Assembly: GCA_013215525.1 (NCBI GenBank)
Contig: JABSQY010000017.1
Span: forward strand, 1-25,612
DNA length: 25,612 bases
Source: Nanoarchaeales archaeon
GTDB taxonomy: Archaea > Nanobdellota > Nanobdellia > Woesearchaeales > UBA583
Direction of reading: 5' to 3'
Below, in pieces: positions 13,940-20,414 of this stretch. The position numbers and the translations under genes were made by a program. The notes beneath the pieces were generated by a model. The model searched no databases. It had not been told where the DNA came from and saw only the letters and a list, made by a program, of their open reading frames with translations. How positions within the stretch are numbered: position 1 is the first letter of the stretch; the number at the start of each line of letters is the position of its first letter.

Positions 13940-14750
13940 TTGAAGCACCATCCATAATTCCACGTCCTTCACTAACTGAAGGCATTAATTTTACTTTTTG
14001 TAAGTTCTTTAAAGCAGTAAAACCAGCTTTCATCATATTATTTTTATTCTTTGTTTGACCAAAAGTCTTACTCCAAACATCTTTAATACCAGCTAATTCT
14101 AACATTTTCTTTAATTCAGCTTCAACAACTAAACCAGTTCCCTTAGGAGCAGGCATTAATTTAACAGTAACTGAACCTGAAGTTCCTGTAACAGAAAAAG
14201 GAATGGAATGACCAGCACCACAAAAGCAACCCCAATCACCACAACCTCTTCTAATCATAATTAAGTTCTTCTTAGCAGCTAAAACAGCTTTCTCTCTTGA
14301 AGGAACTGTCTCTCTTGCTTTTCCAAAACCTAATCCAACAACACCGTTCTTGTTTCCAGTAACTGAAATCATTGCAAAACTCATAACTGAACCTTCCTTA
14401 GTAACTTTTTGTGTAGGCTTAGAAATTTTTCTTTTTCCTCCACCAAACTTACCTTTAGCTTGTCCAACGTTTACAAATTCTTGACCCATGTTTGAATCTA
14501 AAAAGTCTGCGATTTCTCCTTCTTGGATTAATCTTCCAGATGATAAAACTTCATCTAAATTTGCATATTTCTTAGCCATAACATCTTTACCTAAAGCAGT
14601 CTTTGGAACCCAAATCTTTACAACTGGCTCAAAGTTTCTACGAGGTCCTCTGTTTCCAAATTTTCCTCTTTGACCTGGCTTAAAGTTTCCTCTTTGCCCT
14701 GGTTTAAAGTTTCCTTGTCCTGGTTTAAAATTTCCTTTCTTTTGTTCCAT
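13932..14750 (-). CDS. rps5: Small ribosomal subunit protein S5, with N-terminal GNFKPGQ repeats
   Basis: Archaeal S5, 272 residues, a 30S protein involved in decoding accuracy and mRNA entry. The N-terminal dsRBD-like domain includes MSFAMISVTGNKNGVVGLGFGKARETVPSREKAVLAAKKNL. The C-terminal domain contains GTGLVVEAELKKMLELAGIKDVWSKTFGQTKN. Ahead of the core is a disordered extension with three copies of GNFKPGQ (residues 6-12, 13-19, 21-27), then GKFGNRGPRR. The DNA underneath repeats in roughly 21-24 nt units, so the extension grew by tandem duplication. The ATG at 14750 comes 1 nt after the rpl18 stop and has GAGG 9 nt upstream; earlier codons in the frame overlap rpl18 and are rejected. 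Confidence 0.94.
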   Translation of the reverse strand: MEQKKGNFKPGQGNFKPGQRGNFKPGQRGKFGNRGPRRNFEPVVKIWVPKTALGKDVMAKKYANLDEVLSSGRLIQEGEIADFLDSNMGQEFVNVGQAKGKFGGGKRKISKPTQKVTKEGSVMSFAMISVTGNKNGVVGLGFGKARETVPSREKAVLAAKKNLIMIRRGCGDWGCFCGAGHSIPFSVTGTSGSVTVKLMPAPKGTGLVVEAELKKMLELAGIKDVWSKTFGQTKNKNNMMKAGFTALKNLQKVKLMPSVSEGRGIMDGASNE

Positions 14751-14751
14751 T

Positions 14752-15264
14752 TTACATACCCTCGATAGCTGCCTTAACTTTCGCAACTACTTTCTCAGCA
14801 TCATCTTGCTTTAAGTGAGCACCTGATAATCTTTCCTCAACTGGAAAAACTTCATCATTAACTTTAACATTAACACCTGAATCTTTTAATCCTTTAACAG
14901 CAGCATAAATTCTACCACCATAAAATGATTTTTGTAATCCTAAATCAATAATCACATCAGAAGTTCCCTTCTTAGTTTTTAATAATCTCTTACCAGCTAA
15001 TAAACCAGTTAAGTATGCAGCAACAGTATTACCTGTATGTAATGTATATCCTAATTTAATTAACTCGTGTGATTTTGCAGATGTTAAAATAATATCTCCA
15101 TCATCGTGGTAATCAATTAATTGTACTAACATATTATTGTTAGATTGTCTAACAACAGCTCTAGTTAGTTCACTTTTCAGAAAACCTAACCTTTGCTTAT
15201 AGTTAGTAAGACCACGGATTCTTCTATTAAATCTAAAAACTCTATTTTTATTTAAATTCTTCAT
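14752..15264 (-). CDS. rpl18: Large ribosomal subunit protein L18
   Basis: Archaeal L18 (eukaryotic L5 family), 170 residues, which binds 5S rRNA in the central protuberance. The start NKNRVFRFNRRIRGLTNYKQRLGFLKS is the family's typical basic N terminus with the T-D/N-Y-x-x-R-L motif. Further on, NNMLVQLIDYHDDGDIILTSAKSHEL and the GLLAGKRLL segment match the core. A GGAG motif lies 11 nt before the start, in the end of rpl19e. The stop is TAA, 1 nt from the rps5 ATG. Confidence 0.94.
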   Translation of the reverse strand: MKNLNKNRVFRFNRRIRGLTNYKQRLGFLKSELTRAVVRQSNNNMLVQLIDYHDDGDIILTSAKSHELIKLGYTLHTGNTVAAYLTGLLAGKRLLKTKKGTSDVIIDLGLQKSFYGGRIYAAVKGLKDSGVNVKVNDEVFPVEERLSGAHLKQDDAEKVVAKVKAAIEGM

Positions 15265-15266
15265 TT

Positions 15267-15746
15267 TTATTCGTTCTCCTTCTTACTTTCTACAGTTTGT
15301 AAAAAATCATGTTGCTCTACGTATAAAGCCATGTGTTTTTTATTTCTGAAAAAATTTCCTTTTGCTTTTCTGTATAATTCTCTATACCCAGCAACAGTTA
15401 ATCTATCAGCCTTCTTTAAGTTTAATAATTGAGTTCGTAATGCACGAATCTTAATGATCCATTTATCCTTATTCTTAAATCTTGCATTAGCAGTACCTTT
15501 ACGGCTACCGTGTCCAGATCTTAAACCTTTAGCCTTTTGTTTTGCGATATGATTAGCAGCAGTTCTGGAATTACCCTTCTTTGCGTGCACAGTAATCGCT
15601 TTATCAGCAACTAAGTCCTTAACTCCTTCTCTAGAAATTAATTCCTTTAAATCTTTTTTAGTTTCAGCAGTTAAGTTAAACTTAACTCTTTTAGGTGAAA
15701 CTCCTAAAGCTCTAGCAGCTAATGATTTTTGCTTTCCTAAATTCAT
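15267..15746 (-). CDS. rpl19e: Large ribosomal subunit protein L19e
   Basis: L19e, 159 residues, an archaeal/eukaryotic-specific 50S protein. LGKQKSLAARALGVSPKRVKFN corresponds to the conserved opening. The highly basic linker KAKGLRSGHGSRKGTANARFKNKDKWI contains the G-x-G-x-R-K-G-x-x-x-A-R signature. The C-terminal helices follow with RALRTQLLNLKKADRLTVAGYRELYRKAKGN. The start overlaps the rpl32e stop by 4 nt (ATGA), with GAGG upstream. Its presence is one of the strongest signs that the DNA is archaeal. Confidence 0.95.
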   Translation of the reverse strand: MNLGKQKSLAARALGVSPKRVKFNLTAETKKDLKELISREGVKDLVADKAITVHAKKGNSRTAANHIAKQKAKGLRSGHGSRKGTANARFKNKDKWIIKIRALRTQLLNLKKADRLTVAGYRELYRKAKGNFFRNKKHMALYVEQHDFLQTVESKKENE

Positions 15747-16237
15747 TCTGATTTTACCTCTTCAGATTTTTTCTCAGATTTTTTAGCAACAGCTTTCTTT
15801 ACAGGAGCTGATGCAGTTTTAGTTGAAACTTTTGTTAATTTCTTAACTGATTTAGCGATATCATTGTGACCTGAAACTTTTAACTTAGCTGTAACAGCCG
15901 CGTTTAAAACATCAATTCTCTTTCTACCACCAACAGTTGCACCAATAACTACAACATCAGTCTTTGAATCAACCTTAGCTAAATCAGCTACATTGTTAAC
16001 AACAACTGGTCTTAAACCGTTATGGTCTAAACCTGAAACTGAAAAAGGTGACTTAAATCCAACTTCTGGCATTGAAGGTTTCCCTCTTCTACCTCTTCTA
16101 ACTTTATTACCCATTCCTTTAGGCTTTCTCCACTTTGTTTCGTGGTTAAGCTTTGCGAATTGGTGAGCTTGTACTCTTCTATATGTAGGCTTTCTTGCTT
16201 TTGATGCAGCTCTTGCCTTTAATAAATGTGCAGTCAT
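15743..16237 (-). CDS. rpl32e: Large ribosomal subunit protein L32e
   Basis: L32e, 164 residues, an archaeal/eukaryotic-specific 50S protein. The core includes KPTYRRVQAHQFAKLNHETKWRKPKGMGNKVRRGRRGKPSMPEVGFKSP, which contains the family's W-R-K-P-x-G and V-x-x-R-x-x-G motifs, and later VVVIGATVGGRKRIDVLNAA. A Lys/Ala/Ser/Glu-rich tail of about 35 residues after the core is longer than usual and probably disordered. Two in-frame ATGs exist. The one at 16246 has GAGGT only 3 nt upstream. The one at 16237 has it 12 nt upstream and gives the same TAA-A-ATG junction with rpl6 seen elsewhere in the operon, so 16237 is preferred. Confidence 0.94.
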   Translation of the reverse strand: MTAHLLKARAASKARKPTYRRVQAHQFAKLNHETKWRKPKGMGNKVRRGRRGKPSMPEVGFKSPFSVSGLDHNGLRPVVVNNVADLAKVDSKTDVVVIGATVGGRKRIDVLNAAVTAKLKVSGHNDIAKSVKKLTKVSTKTASAPVKKAVAKKSEKKSEEVKSE

Positions 16238-16238
16238 T

Positions 16239-16805
16239 TTATTCATGATACCTCACGTGTGGTTTTTCAGTAATGAAAATTCCATCTTGAATTACTCTTC
16301 TATCGAAGTGTGAAATCTTAGTTAATTTTTCAATTGAACCAGCAACTTGTCCAGCGGACTCCTTGTTAATTCCTTCTACAGTAATATCTTCTCCTGAAAT
16401 TGTAACTTTAACTCCTGGTAAAACATTTAAAGTTCTAGGAACTTTCTCTCCTAAAAAGTTTTTAACTTGAACTATATTACCCTTTAAGGCAACAGTCATA
16501 GGGAACTTAGCATATACTACTTTTAATTTGTAAGTAAATCCTTCAGTTACACCTTTAATTAAATTATTAGCGTGAGCTCTGTATGTATGAATAATTTTCT
16601 TTTCACTTTGAGTAAACTTTGTAGTTCCAATAACAATTTTGTTACCATCAACTTTAATATATACTCTAGGGAATCTCATCATTTTAGAGATTTCTCCCTT
16701 AGGTCCTTTTACAGTTAGAGTATCTTTTGCACTAGTTGCTGTAACACCTTCTGGTAATTCAACAATTTGTTCATAAGTTCTCCAAACTTTTTTTACTTCA
16801 GTCAT
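16239..16805 (-). CDS. rpl6: Large ribosomal subunit protein L6
   Basis: Archaeal L6, 188 residues, a 50S protein near the GTPase-associated centre, built from two similar alpha/beta domains. Domain one carries VTATSAKDTLTVKGPKGEISKMMRFPRVYIKVDGNKIVI; domain two carries GVKVTISGEDITVEGINKESAGQVAGSIEKLTKISHFDRRVIQDGIFITEKP. The final D-x-R-V-x-Q-D-G-I-F-x-x-x-K motif is the archaeal signature. It starts 11 nt after rps8. No clear Shine-Dalgarno motif is visible here, unlike most operon members. Confidence 0.94.
   Translation of the reverse strand: MTEVKKVWRTYEQIVELPEGVTATSAKDTLTVKGPKGEISKMMRFPRVYIKVDGNKIVIGTTKFTQSEKKIIHTYRAHANNLIKGVTEGFTYKLKVVYAKFPMTVALKGNIVQVKNFLGEKVPRTLNVLPGVKVTISGEDITVEGINKESAGQVAGSIEKLTKISHFDRRVIQDGIFITEKPHVRYHE
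16250..16254 (-). promoter_or_regulatory. Shine-Dalgarno motif deciding the rpl32e start
   Basis: GAGGT on the minus strand, inside the end of rpl6, is 3 nt from the ATG at 16246 and 12 nt from the ATG at 16237. Other operon genes show 9-12 nt (rps14 11, rpl5 10, rps4e 12, rpl14 10, rpl18 11), so the downstream ATG is favoured. Confidence 0.6.
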
Positions 16806-16816
16806 TTGTAAAATAT

Positions 16817-17206
16817 TTAGTAACAGAAAGCTACTAATGTACCTCCTACATGATTATCCTTTGCAGACTTTTGAGTTAACAAACCTTTGTTTGTTGAGAT
16901 GATTAAAACACCGAAATCCTTCGCTGGTAAAAATCTCTTCTCAAAACTCTCCATTTCCTCAAGTTTCACAGGGAATCTTGGTTTAATTACATTACATTCA
17001 TTAATAGTACCTAATAAAGAAACAATAACTTTGTCTCCTCTACCATCAACAACGATTTCGTAATTACCAACATACCCATTTTCCTTAAGCACATCTAAAA
17101 CACTTAAAAGAAACTTAGATTTCTTTAGTGTAACAGTCTTATTTAAAGCTTTAACCGCATTATTAATTTTTGATAATGAGTCAGCCAATGGATCATTTAA
17201 TGTCAT
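16817..17206 (-). CDS. rps8: Small ribosomal subunit protein S8
   Basis: S8, 129 residues, a primary 16S rRNA-binding protein that organises the central domain of the 30S subunit. The opening NDPLADSLSKINNAVKALNKTVTLKKSKFLLSVLDVLKENGYV is diagnostic. The C terminus, FGVLIISTNKGLLTQKSAKDNHVGGTLVAFCY, corresponds to the family's S-x-x-G-L-x-T-x-x-x-A-x-x-x-x-x-G-G-x-L-x-x-x-Y motif. A GGAG motif is 12 nt upstream. A 100-nt gap with a hairpin separates it from rps14, which is unusual in this tightly packed operon. Confidence 0.95.
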   Translation of the reverse strand: MTLNDPLADSLSKINNAVKALNKTVTLKKSKFLLSVLDVLKENGYVGNYEIVVDGRGDKVIVSLLGTINECNVIKPRFPVKLEEMESFEKRFLPAKDFGVLIISTNKGLLTQKSAKDNHVGGTLVAFCY

Positions 17207-17306
17207 TTTTTATTTTTTCTCCGAAATTTATAGATTAAAAAATAAAAATGATACATAACAAATATTAATTTGTGTCAGCATCATTTTTTTTTATACCTAT
17301 ATTATA
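17207..17306 (-). promoter_or_regulatory. Structured intergenic gap between rps14 and rps8
   Basis: Most other gaps within the operon are 0-11 nt. On the minus strand this gap contains AAAAATGAT...ATCATTTTT (9-bp stem, about 17243-17289) enclosing ACAAAT...ATTTGT (6 bp). A TATA-like TATAATATAGGTATAAAA lies just after the rps14 stop, so an internal promoter is possible. S8 autoregulates its operon in bacteria; whether this site serves a similar purpose is a guess. Confidence 0.4.
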
Positions 17307-17537
17307 TTAGTTTAATTTCTTAAACCCTAACTTTTGAGCATTCGCTCTAAAGCATCTTCTACAAACGTTAAGTTGCCATTGCCCCATAACTCCTCTTGTA
17401 GTCCCACATAATTCACACTTCTTAACAGACCTACCGAAAGCTCTCTTAATTGGCGCGTTATGTTTAATATACTTAGCCCACTTAGCAGGCTTTTGCTCTA
17501 ATTGATTAGCAACCTTGGAAAAATCTTTTGCAGTCAT
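17307..17537 (-). CDS. rps14: Small ribosomal subunit protein S14, zinc-binding, with N-terminal extension
   Basis: S14, 76 residues, in the head of the 30S subunit. The zinc site is C41-x2-C44-x14-C59-x2-C62 (CELCGTTRGVMGQWQLNVCRRC), followed by FRANAQKLGFKKLN, the family's C terminus. Archaeal S14 is usually about 50-57 residues; here some 20-25 extra residues precede the core (MTAKDFSKVANQLEQKPAKWAKYIKHN). The extension is probably real because GAGG is 11 nt upstream of this ATG and the start follows the rpl5 stop by 1 nt. The segment between the cysteine pairs differs from the common R-K-Y-G-L form. Confidence 0.93.
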   Translation of the reverse strand: MTAKDFSKVANQLEQKPAKWAKYIKHNAPIKRAFGRSVKKCELCGTTRGVMGQWQLNVCRRCFRANAQKLGFKKLN

Positions 17538-17538
17538 T

Positions 17539-18051
17539 TTATTCAGTTACCTCAGTATTATACTCATTCTTTAAAATTTCAGTAACTTCCGCTCCTGTAA
17601 CTTTATGTCTTAAAGGAATTCTAGCAGAGTGAAGTCTTCTTGTCTTAACTCTAATTCCTGGTCTTTGAAAAGTAACCATTAATTCGAATCCCATAATACC
17701 AATATCAGCATCATACTTACTTCGGTGTAATTCTAAATACTCAGTAAATCCCATTGAAAAGTTTCCAGTGTGATCTAATGACTTAGCCTTTAAAGTATTA
17801 CCTTTAGAGTCTAAACACCAAGCTAAAAATTTCTTAGCATCTTCTCCTCTTAGAGTAACTTTATATCCAATTGGTAAACCAGGTCTTAATTGCCACATAG
17901 CTAATCTTTTCTTAGCAAGATTCATAACAGGTGTTTTACCAGTTAACATACTAAGTAATTTTTTAGCTTTAACCATACCAGGTTTATCATTACCAACACA
18001 AACGTTTAAAGTAACTTTTTCTAATGTAACAGTTTTCATATCTTTTGCCAT
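17539..18051 (-). CDS. rpl5: Large ribosomal subunit protein L5
   Basis: L5 (eukaryotic L11 family), 170 residues, which binds 5S rRNA and contacts the P-site tRNA. MKTVTLEKVTLNVCVG is the N-terminal strand, followed by LLSMLTGKTPVMNLAKKRLAMWQLRPGLPIGYKVTLRG, the archaeal consensus with the R-x-G-x-P-I-G-x-K-V-T-L-R motif. GIMGFELMVTFQRPGIRVKTRR is also conserved. The open frame extends 9 codons into rps4e, but the ATG at 18051 (MAKDM) follows the rps4e stop by 1 nt, has AAGGAG 10 nt upstream and gives the normal length. Confidence 0.94.
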   Translation of the reverse strand: MAKDMKTVTLEKVTLNVCVGNDKPGMVKAKKLLSMLTGKTPVMNLAKKRLAMWQLRPGLPIGYKVTLRGEDAKKFLAWCLDSKGNTLKAKSLDHTGNFSMGFTEYLELHRSKYDADIGIMGFELMVTFQRPGIRVKTRRLHSARIPLRHKVTGAEVTEILKNEYNTEVTE

Positions 18052-18052
18052 T

Positions 18053-18754
18053 TTAGTTAAACTCCTTAGCATCTTCAATTACATAACAGTAATCCTTAGC
18101 AGTTGATGCCTCAGCACCAGCAATTTCTAAAGTAACTAAATCAATAGATAAACCATTATATATTGTAAATCCTTTAACAGTTCCAAAACATCCCTTAAAT
18201 TTACCATCAAATAAGTAAACTTGAGCTCCTTCCTTTAACTCTAAAGTCTTCTTTATAGCCTTCTTTGCAAAATCGTAAACTACTGAATCTTGAACTGAAA
18301 CCTTCTTAAAAGTTTTCTCATCAACTAAAATGTTGAATCCATTCATCATATTTAACTGAAACTTAGAGCCTTTAAGTAAAGACTTTGAAGCAACCTTTAA
18401 AGTAATAGTTGAACTTTTTGTAGGAACTAAATTTAATCTACCAACAGTATCGAAAATTACAACGAATTTTTCTTTAGTTTCTGTGATTTCAAAAATATCA
18501 AACATACCAACAGCTAATTTAATATCAGTAACCTTTTTACCGTTTACTAAAACATTCTTGTTATGTACAATATACTTAGCTTCCTTTGCAGTTTTTGCAT
18601 ATCCTAAAGTTTCCCTTAAAATTACAACTACAGGTGTAACATATTTTAACTCGTGTGAACCAGCGTTAGGCTTAGTTACAAAAGTAATATTCTTCTTTTT
18701 AACAGGCCATGAATTTGGCATGCTTGTTCTTTTTAAATGTCTACTATTAGCCAT
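18053..18754 (-). CDS. rps4e: Small ribosomal subunit protein S4e
   Basis: S4e, 233 residues, an archaeal/eukaryotic-specific 30S protein. HLKRTSMPNSWPVKKKNITFVTKPNAGSHELKYVTPVVVILRETLGYAKTAKEAKYI matches the family N terminus with H-L-K-R and P-x-x-W-x-x-x-R/K. An S4-type RNA-binding segment (VHNKNVLVNGKKVTD) follows, then the central S4e domain. A KOW-like motif near the C terminus reads LKEGAQVYLFDGKFKGCFGTVKG. It starts 1 nt after rpl24 with GGAGG 12 nt upstream. Confidence 0.95.
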   Translation of the reverse strand: MANSRHLKRTSMPNSWPVKKKNITFVTKPNAGSHELKYVTPVVVILRETLGYAKTAKEAKYIVHNKNVLVNGKKVTDIKLAVGMFDIFEITETKEKFVVIFDTVGRLNLVPTKSSTITLKVASKSLLKGSKFQLNMMNGFNILVDEKTFKKVSVQDSVVYDFAKKAIKKTLELKEGAQVYLFDGKFKGCFGTVKGFTIYNGLSIDLVTLEIAGAEASTAKDYCYVIEDAKEFN

Positions 18755-18755
18755 T

Positions 18756-19151
18756 TTATTTCTTAGCCTCCTTAACTTTCGCTAACTTATCAGCTCTAGT
18801 TTTATCAGTTAAATCTAATGTTGTAATTCTTAAGTTTGAAGGGTGAATAGGATATAAAGAATCTGTTCCATCTCTTCTCTTAACAGCTGCTCCTTCAACG
18901 TATACTCTAGTTTTAATTAATGAAACTTTAGTAACCTTTCCAGATTGAGCCTTAAATTGCCCAGCCATAATTTCTACAACATCTCCAACTCTAACAGGAA
19001 CTGATCTAGTTGAATGCTCTGCTTTCAAATCCTTTGATAATGAAACATTAACAAATTTATGCTTAATATGTAAAGGAGCTCTAAAAGCGTACTTTCTTTG
19101 CTTTCTCTTTTGGGAGGAAGCTTTCCATGCGTTTGACCATACTTTCTTCAT
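18756..19151 (-). CDS. rpl24: Large ribosomal subunit protein L24
   Basis: Archaeal L24 (eukaryotic L26 family), 131 residues, an assembly initiator of the 50S subunit near the exit tunnel. KASSQKRKQRKYAFRAPLHIKHKFVNVSLSKDLKAEHSTRSVPVRVGDVV is the archaeal signature, continuing into a KOW motif (VRVGDVVEIMAGQFKAQSGKVTKV) that binds RNA. NLRITTLDLTDKTR ends the core. It begins 1 nt after the rpl14 stop; no clear Shine-Dalgarno motif is seen. Confidence 0.95.
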   Translation of the reverse strand: MKKVWSNAWKASSQKRKQRKYAFRAPLHIKHKFVNVSLSKDLKAEHSTRSVPVRVGDVVEIMAGQFKAQSGKVTKVSLIKTRVYVEGAAVKRRDGTDSLYPIHPSNLRITTLDLTDKTRADKLAKVKEAKK

Positions 19152-19152
19152 T

Positions 19153-19554
19153 TTAAACTACGATATTTGAAATTCTCGCAACTGCTGGAAATCTCTCTCC
19201 AACTTCTTTTGCAATAGCTCCTTTGATTAAAGTACCCTTAGGTTGACCTTTATCATCTTTTAGAACTACAGCTCCATTGCTCTCAAACTTAACAGTTTGC
19301 CCATTAGGTCTTTTGAATTCTTGCTTTTGTCTAACAACAACACATTTAACTACATTATGTTTCATATCAGGTCTCCCCTTTGTAACATTACCAGTAAACA
19401 TATCACCAACACCAGCGCATTCAAGCATTCTTTTAACGGATTTATATCCCTTAACAGAAATGATTTTAACCTCTTTAGCTCCTGAATTATCAACAACTTG
19501 AACTCGTGCACCAATAGGTAAACCTCTGGATCCGTTTCTTTTAATTGCTTTCAT
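19153..19554 (-). CDS. rpl14: Large ribosomal subunit protein L14
   Basis: L14 (eukaryotic L23 family), 133 residues, a five-strand beta-barrel 50S protein at the intersubunit face. LPIGARVQVVDNSGAKEVKIISVKGYKSVKRMLECAGVGDMFTGNVTKGRPDMKHNVVKCVVVRQKQEFKRPNGQTVKFESNGAVVLKDD is a close match to the archaeal consensus, ending KEVGERFPAVARISNIVV. Its ATG shares one base with the rps17 stop (TAATG), and GTGAGG lies 10 nt upstream. Confidence 0.96.
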   Translation of the reverse strand: MKAIKRNGSRGLPIGARVQVVDNSGAKEVKIISVKGYKSVKRMLECAGVGDMFTGNVTKGRPDMKHNVVKCVVVRQKQEFKRPNGQTVKFESNGAVVLKDDKGQPKGTLIKGAIAKEVGERFPAVARISNIVV

Positions 19555-19895
19555 TATTCATTAGCCTCACTAATAACTTTAATTACAACAAATTTTTTAG
19601 TCTTAGATAAAGGTCTACATTCAGCAATTAATACTTTATCCCCTAATTTAGCGGAAACAGCATCACTGTTATGTGCAGCAACTCTTGTTCTAGTCTTAAA
19701 ATATCTACTATACTTAGTGTTCTTAACCATAGTTTCCCATTCTACTTTCACAGTTTTAGCCATGTTAGCGGAAACAACAGTACCTTCGAACATCTTTCCT
19801 CTAATGGAAACATTACCAGTATAAGGACAGTTCTTGTCATTACTAGCTTCTGCTTTCACATCAGATTCAATATTATAACCAATTGTTTTTTTCAT
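19554..19895 (-). CDS. rps17: Small ribosomal subunit protein S17
   Basis: Archaeal S17 (eukaryotic S11 family), 113 residues, a primary 16S rRNA-binding OB-fold protein. The archaeal N terminus contains NDKNCPYTGNVSIRGKMFEGTVVSANMAKTVKVEWE, where the D-x-x-C-P-x-x-G-x-x-x-x-R-G motif is diagnostic. KYSRYFKTRTRVAAHNSDAVSAKLGDKVLIAECRPLSKTKKFVVIKV completes the fold. The start has no Shine-Dalgarno motif and no TATA box at leaderless spacing. It lies behind a 142-nt hairpin-rich gap after rnp1. Confidence 0.95.
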   Translation of the reverse strand: MKKTIGYNIESDVKAEASNDKNCPYTGNVSIRGKMFEGTVVSANMAKTVKVEWETMVKNTKYSRYFKTRTRVAAHNSDAVSAKLGDKVLIAECRPLSKTKKFVVIKVISEANE

Positions 19896-20037
19896 TTTTA
19901 ATTAAATCGGTAGTTACCCGCAAAAATTTGCAGCAACTCCTAGTTTTTCGTATTAGGATAAATACCAAGGTATTCACAACTAATATGATTAAACTTTAAC
20001 CTTAAATTTTAGAATTTGTGATCAGAAACAATTCAAA
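19896..20037 (-). promoter_or_regulatory. Hairpin-rich leader between rnp1 and rps17
   Basis: A 142-nt non-coding gap with higher GC than other spacers. Four dyads follow one another: AATACC-AA-GGTATT (19961-19974), TCCTA...TAGGA (19938-19958), GCAAA-AA-TTTGC (19920-19931) and GGTA-GT-TACC (19909-19918). No box fits at leaderless distance to rps17. This looks like a structured leader, perhaps for ribosomal-protein autoregulation. It does not fold as a tRNA (no T-loop). Confidence 0.45.
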
Positions 20038-20364
20038 TCACTTAAACTTTTTTATTCTTTGCGTTAAAGTACTATAAAGAAAGCGTCCATCCATATATAA
20101 AGCTTGTCCTTTGTACTCTAACTCAATAGTAACATTACGTTTAAGAATTCGAATAGTAGAACCGTTTTGAGACAAAACAAAAAAGTTAGCAGTTTCATGT
20201 ACTAATTCTCCAACGATACCAATCTGATTTTGCATTGTAGATTTAATGATTTTAAAGGTTTTCCCAATTAAAGATTTTAAAGTTAAATCAACTTCAATTT
20301 GTCTTTTTGTAGATAATTTAATATTAGAATTAGAGTTCTTTTTTTTGTTTCGGTTTTTTGACAT
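20038..20364 (-). CDS. rnp1: RNase P protein component 1 (Rpp29/Pop4 family)
   Basis: Archaeal Rpp29, 108 residues, a protein subunit of RNase P that helps process the 5' end of pre-tRNAs. After a basic tail (MSKNRNKKKNSNSNIK) the Sm-like core includes SLIGKTFKIIKSTMQNQIGIVGELVHETANFFVLSQNGSTIRILKRNVTIELEYKGQALYMDGRFLYSTLTQRIKKF. The G-I-x-G-x-V-x-E-T and final R-x-x-K pattern are typical. The gene order rnp1-rps17-rpl14 is the usual archaeal arrangement, which supports the call. The upstream neighbours normally found (rpl29, rps3, rpl22) are absent. It has its own TATA box. Confidence 0.9.
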   Translation of the reverse strand: MSKNRNKKKNSNSNIKLSTKRQIEVDLTLKSLIGKTFKIIKSTMQNQIGIVGELVHETANFFVLSQNGSTIRILKRNVTIELEYKGQALYMDGRFLYSTLTQRIKKFK

Positions 20365-20384
20365 AATAATATTTATCGTGTTAA

Positions 20385-20393
20385 ATTTATAAA
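20385..20393 (-). promoter_or_regulatory. TATA box of rnp1 and possibly the whole operon
   Basis: On the minus strand TTTATAAAT is centred 25 nt upstream of the rnp1 ATG at 20364, implying a leaderless start of the ribosomal transcript. Confidence 0.6.
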
Positions 20394-20414
20394 TATTAGG
20401 TAAAAAATAGAATT

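Noticed and set aside
15755..15790. Repeat of the TCAGATTTTTT motif from the hairpin element inside rpl32e
   Set aside because: It is the reverse complement of Lys/Ser/Glu-rich codons in the L32e tail and lacks the paired arms.
17243..17289. C/D-box sRNA suggested by ATGATGC and CTGA on the minus strand before rps8
   Set aside because: The two boxes are adjacent, leaving no guide segment, and box C lacks its final A.
19896..20037. tRNA or C/D-box RNA in the rps17 leader
   Set aside because: No T-loop sequence, no cloverleaf, and no properly spaced box C and box D; the hairpins are better seen as a leader.
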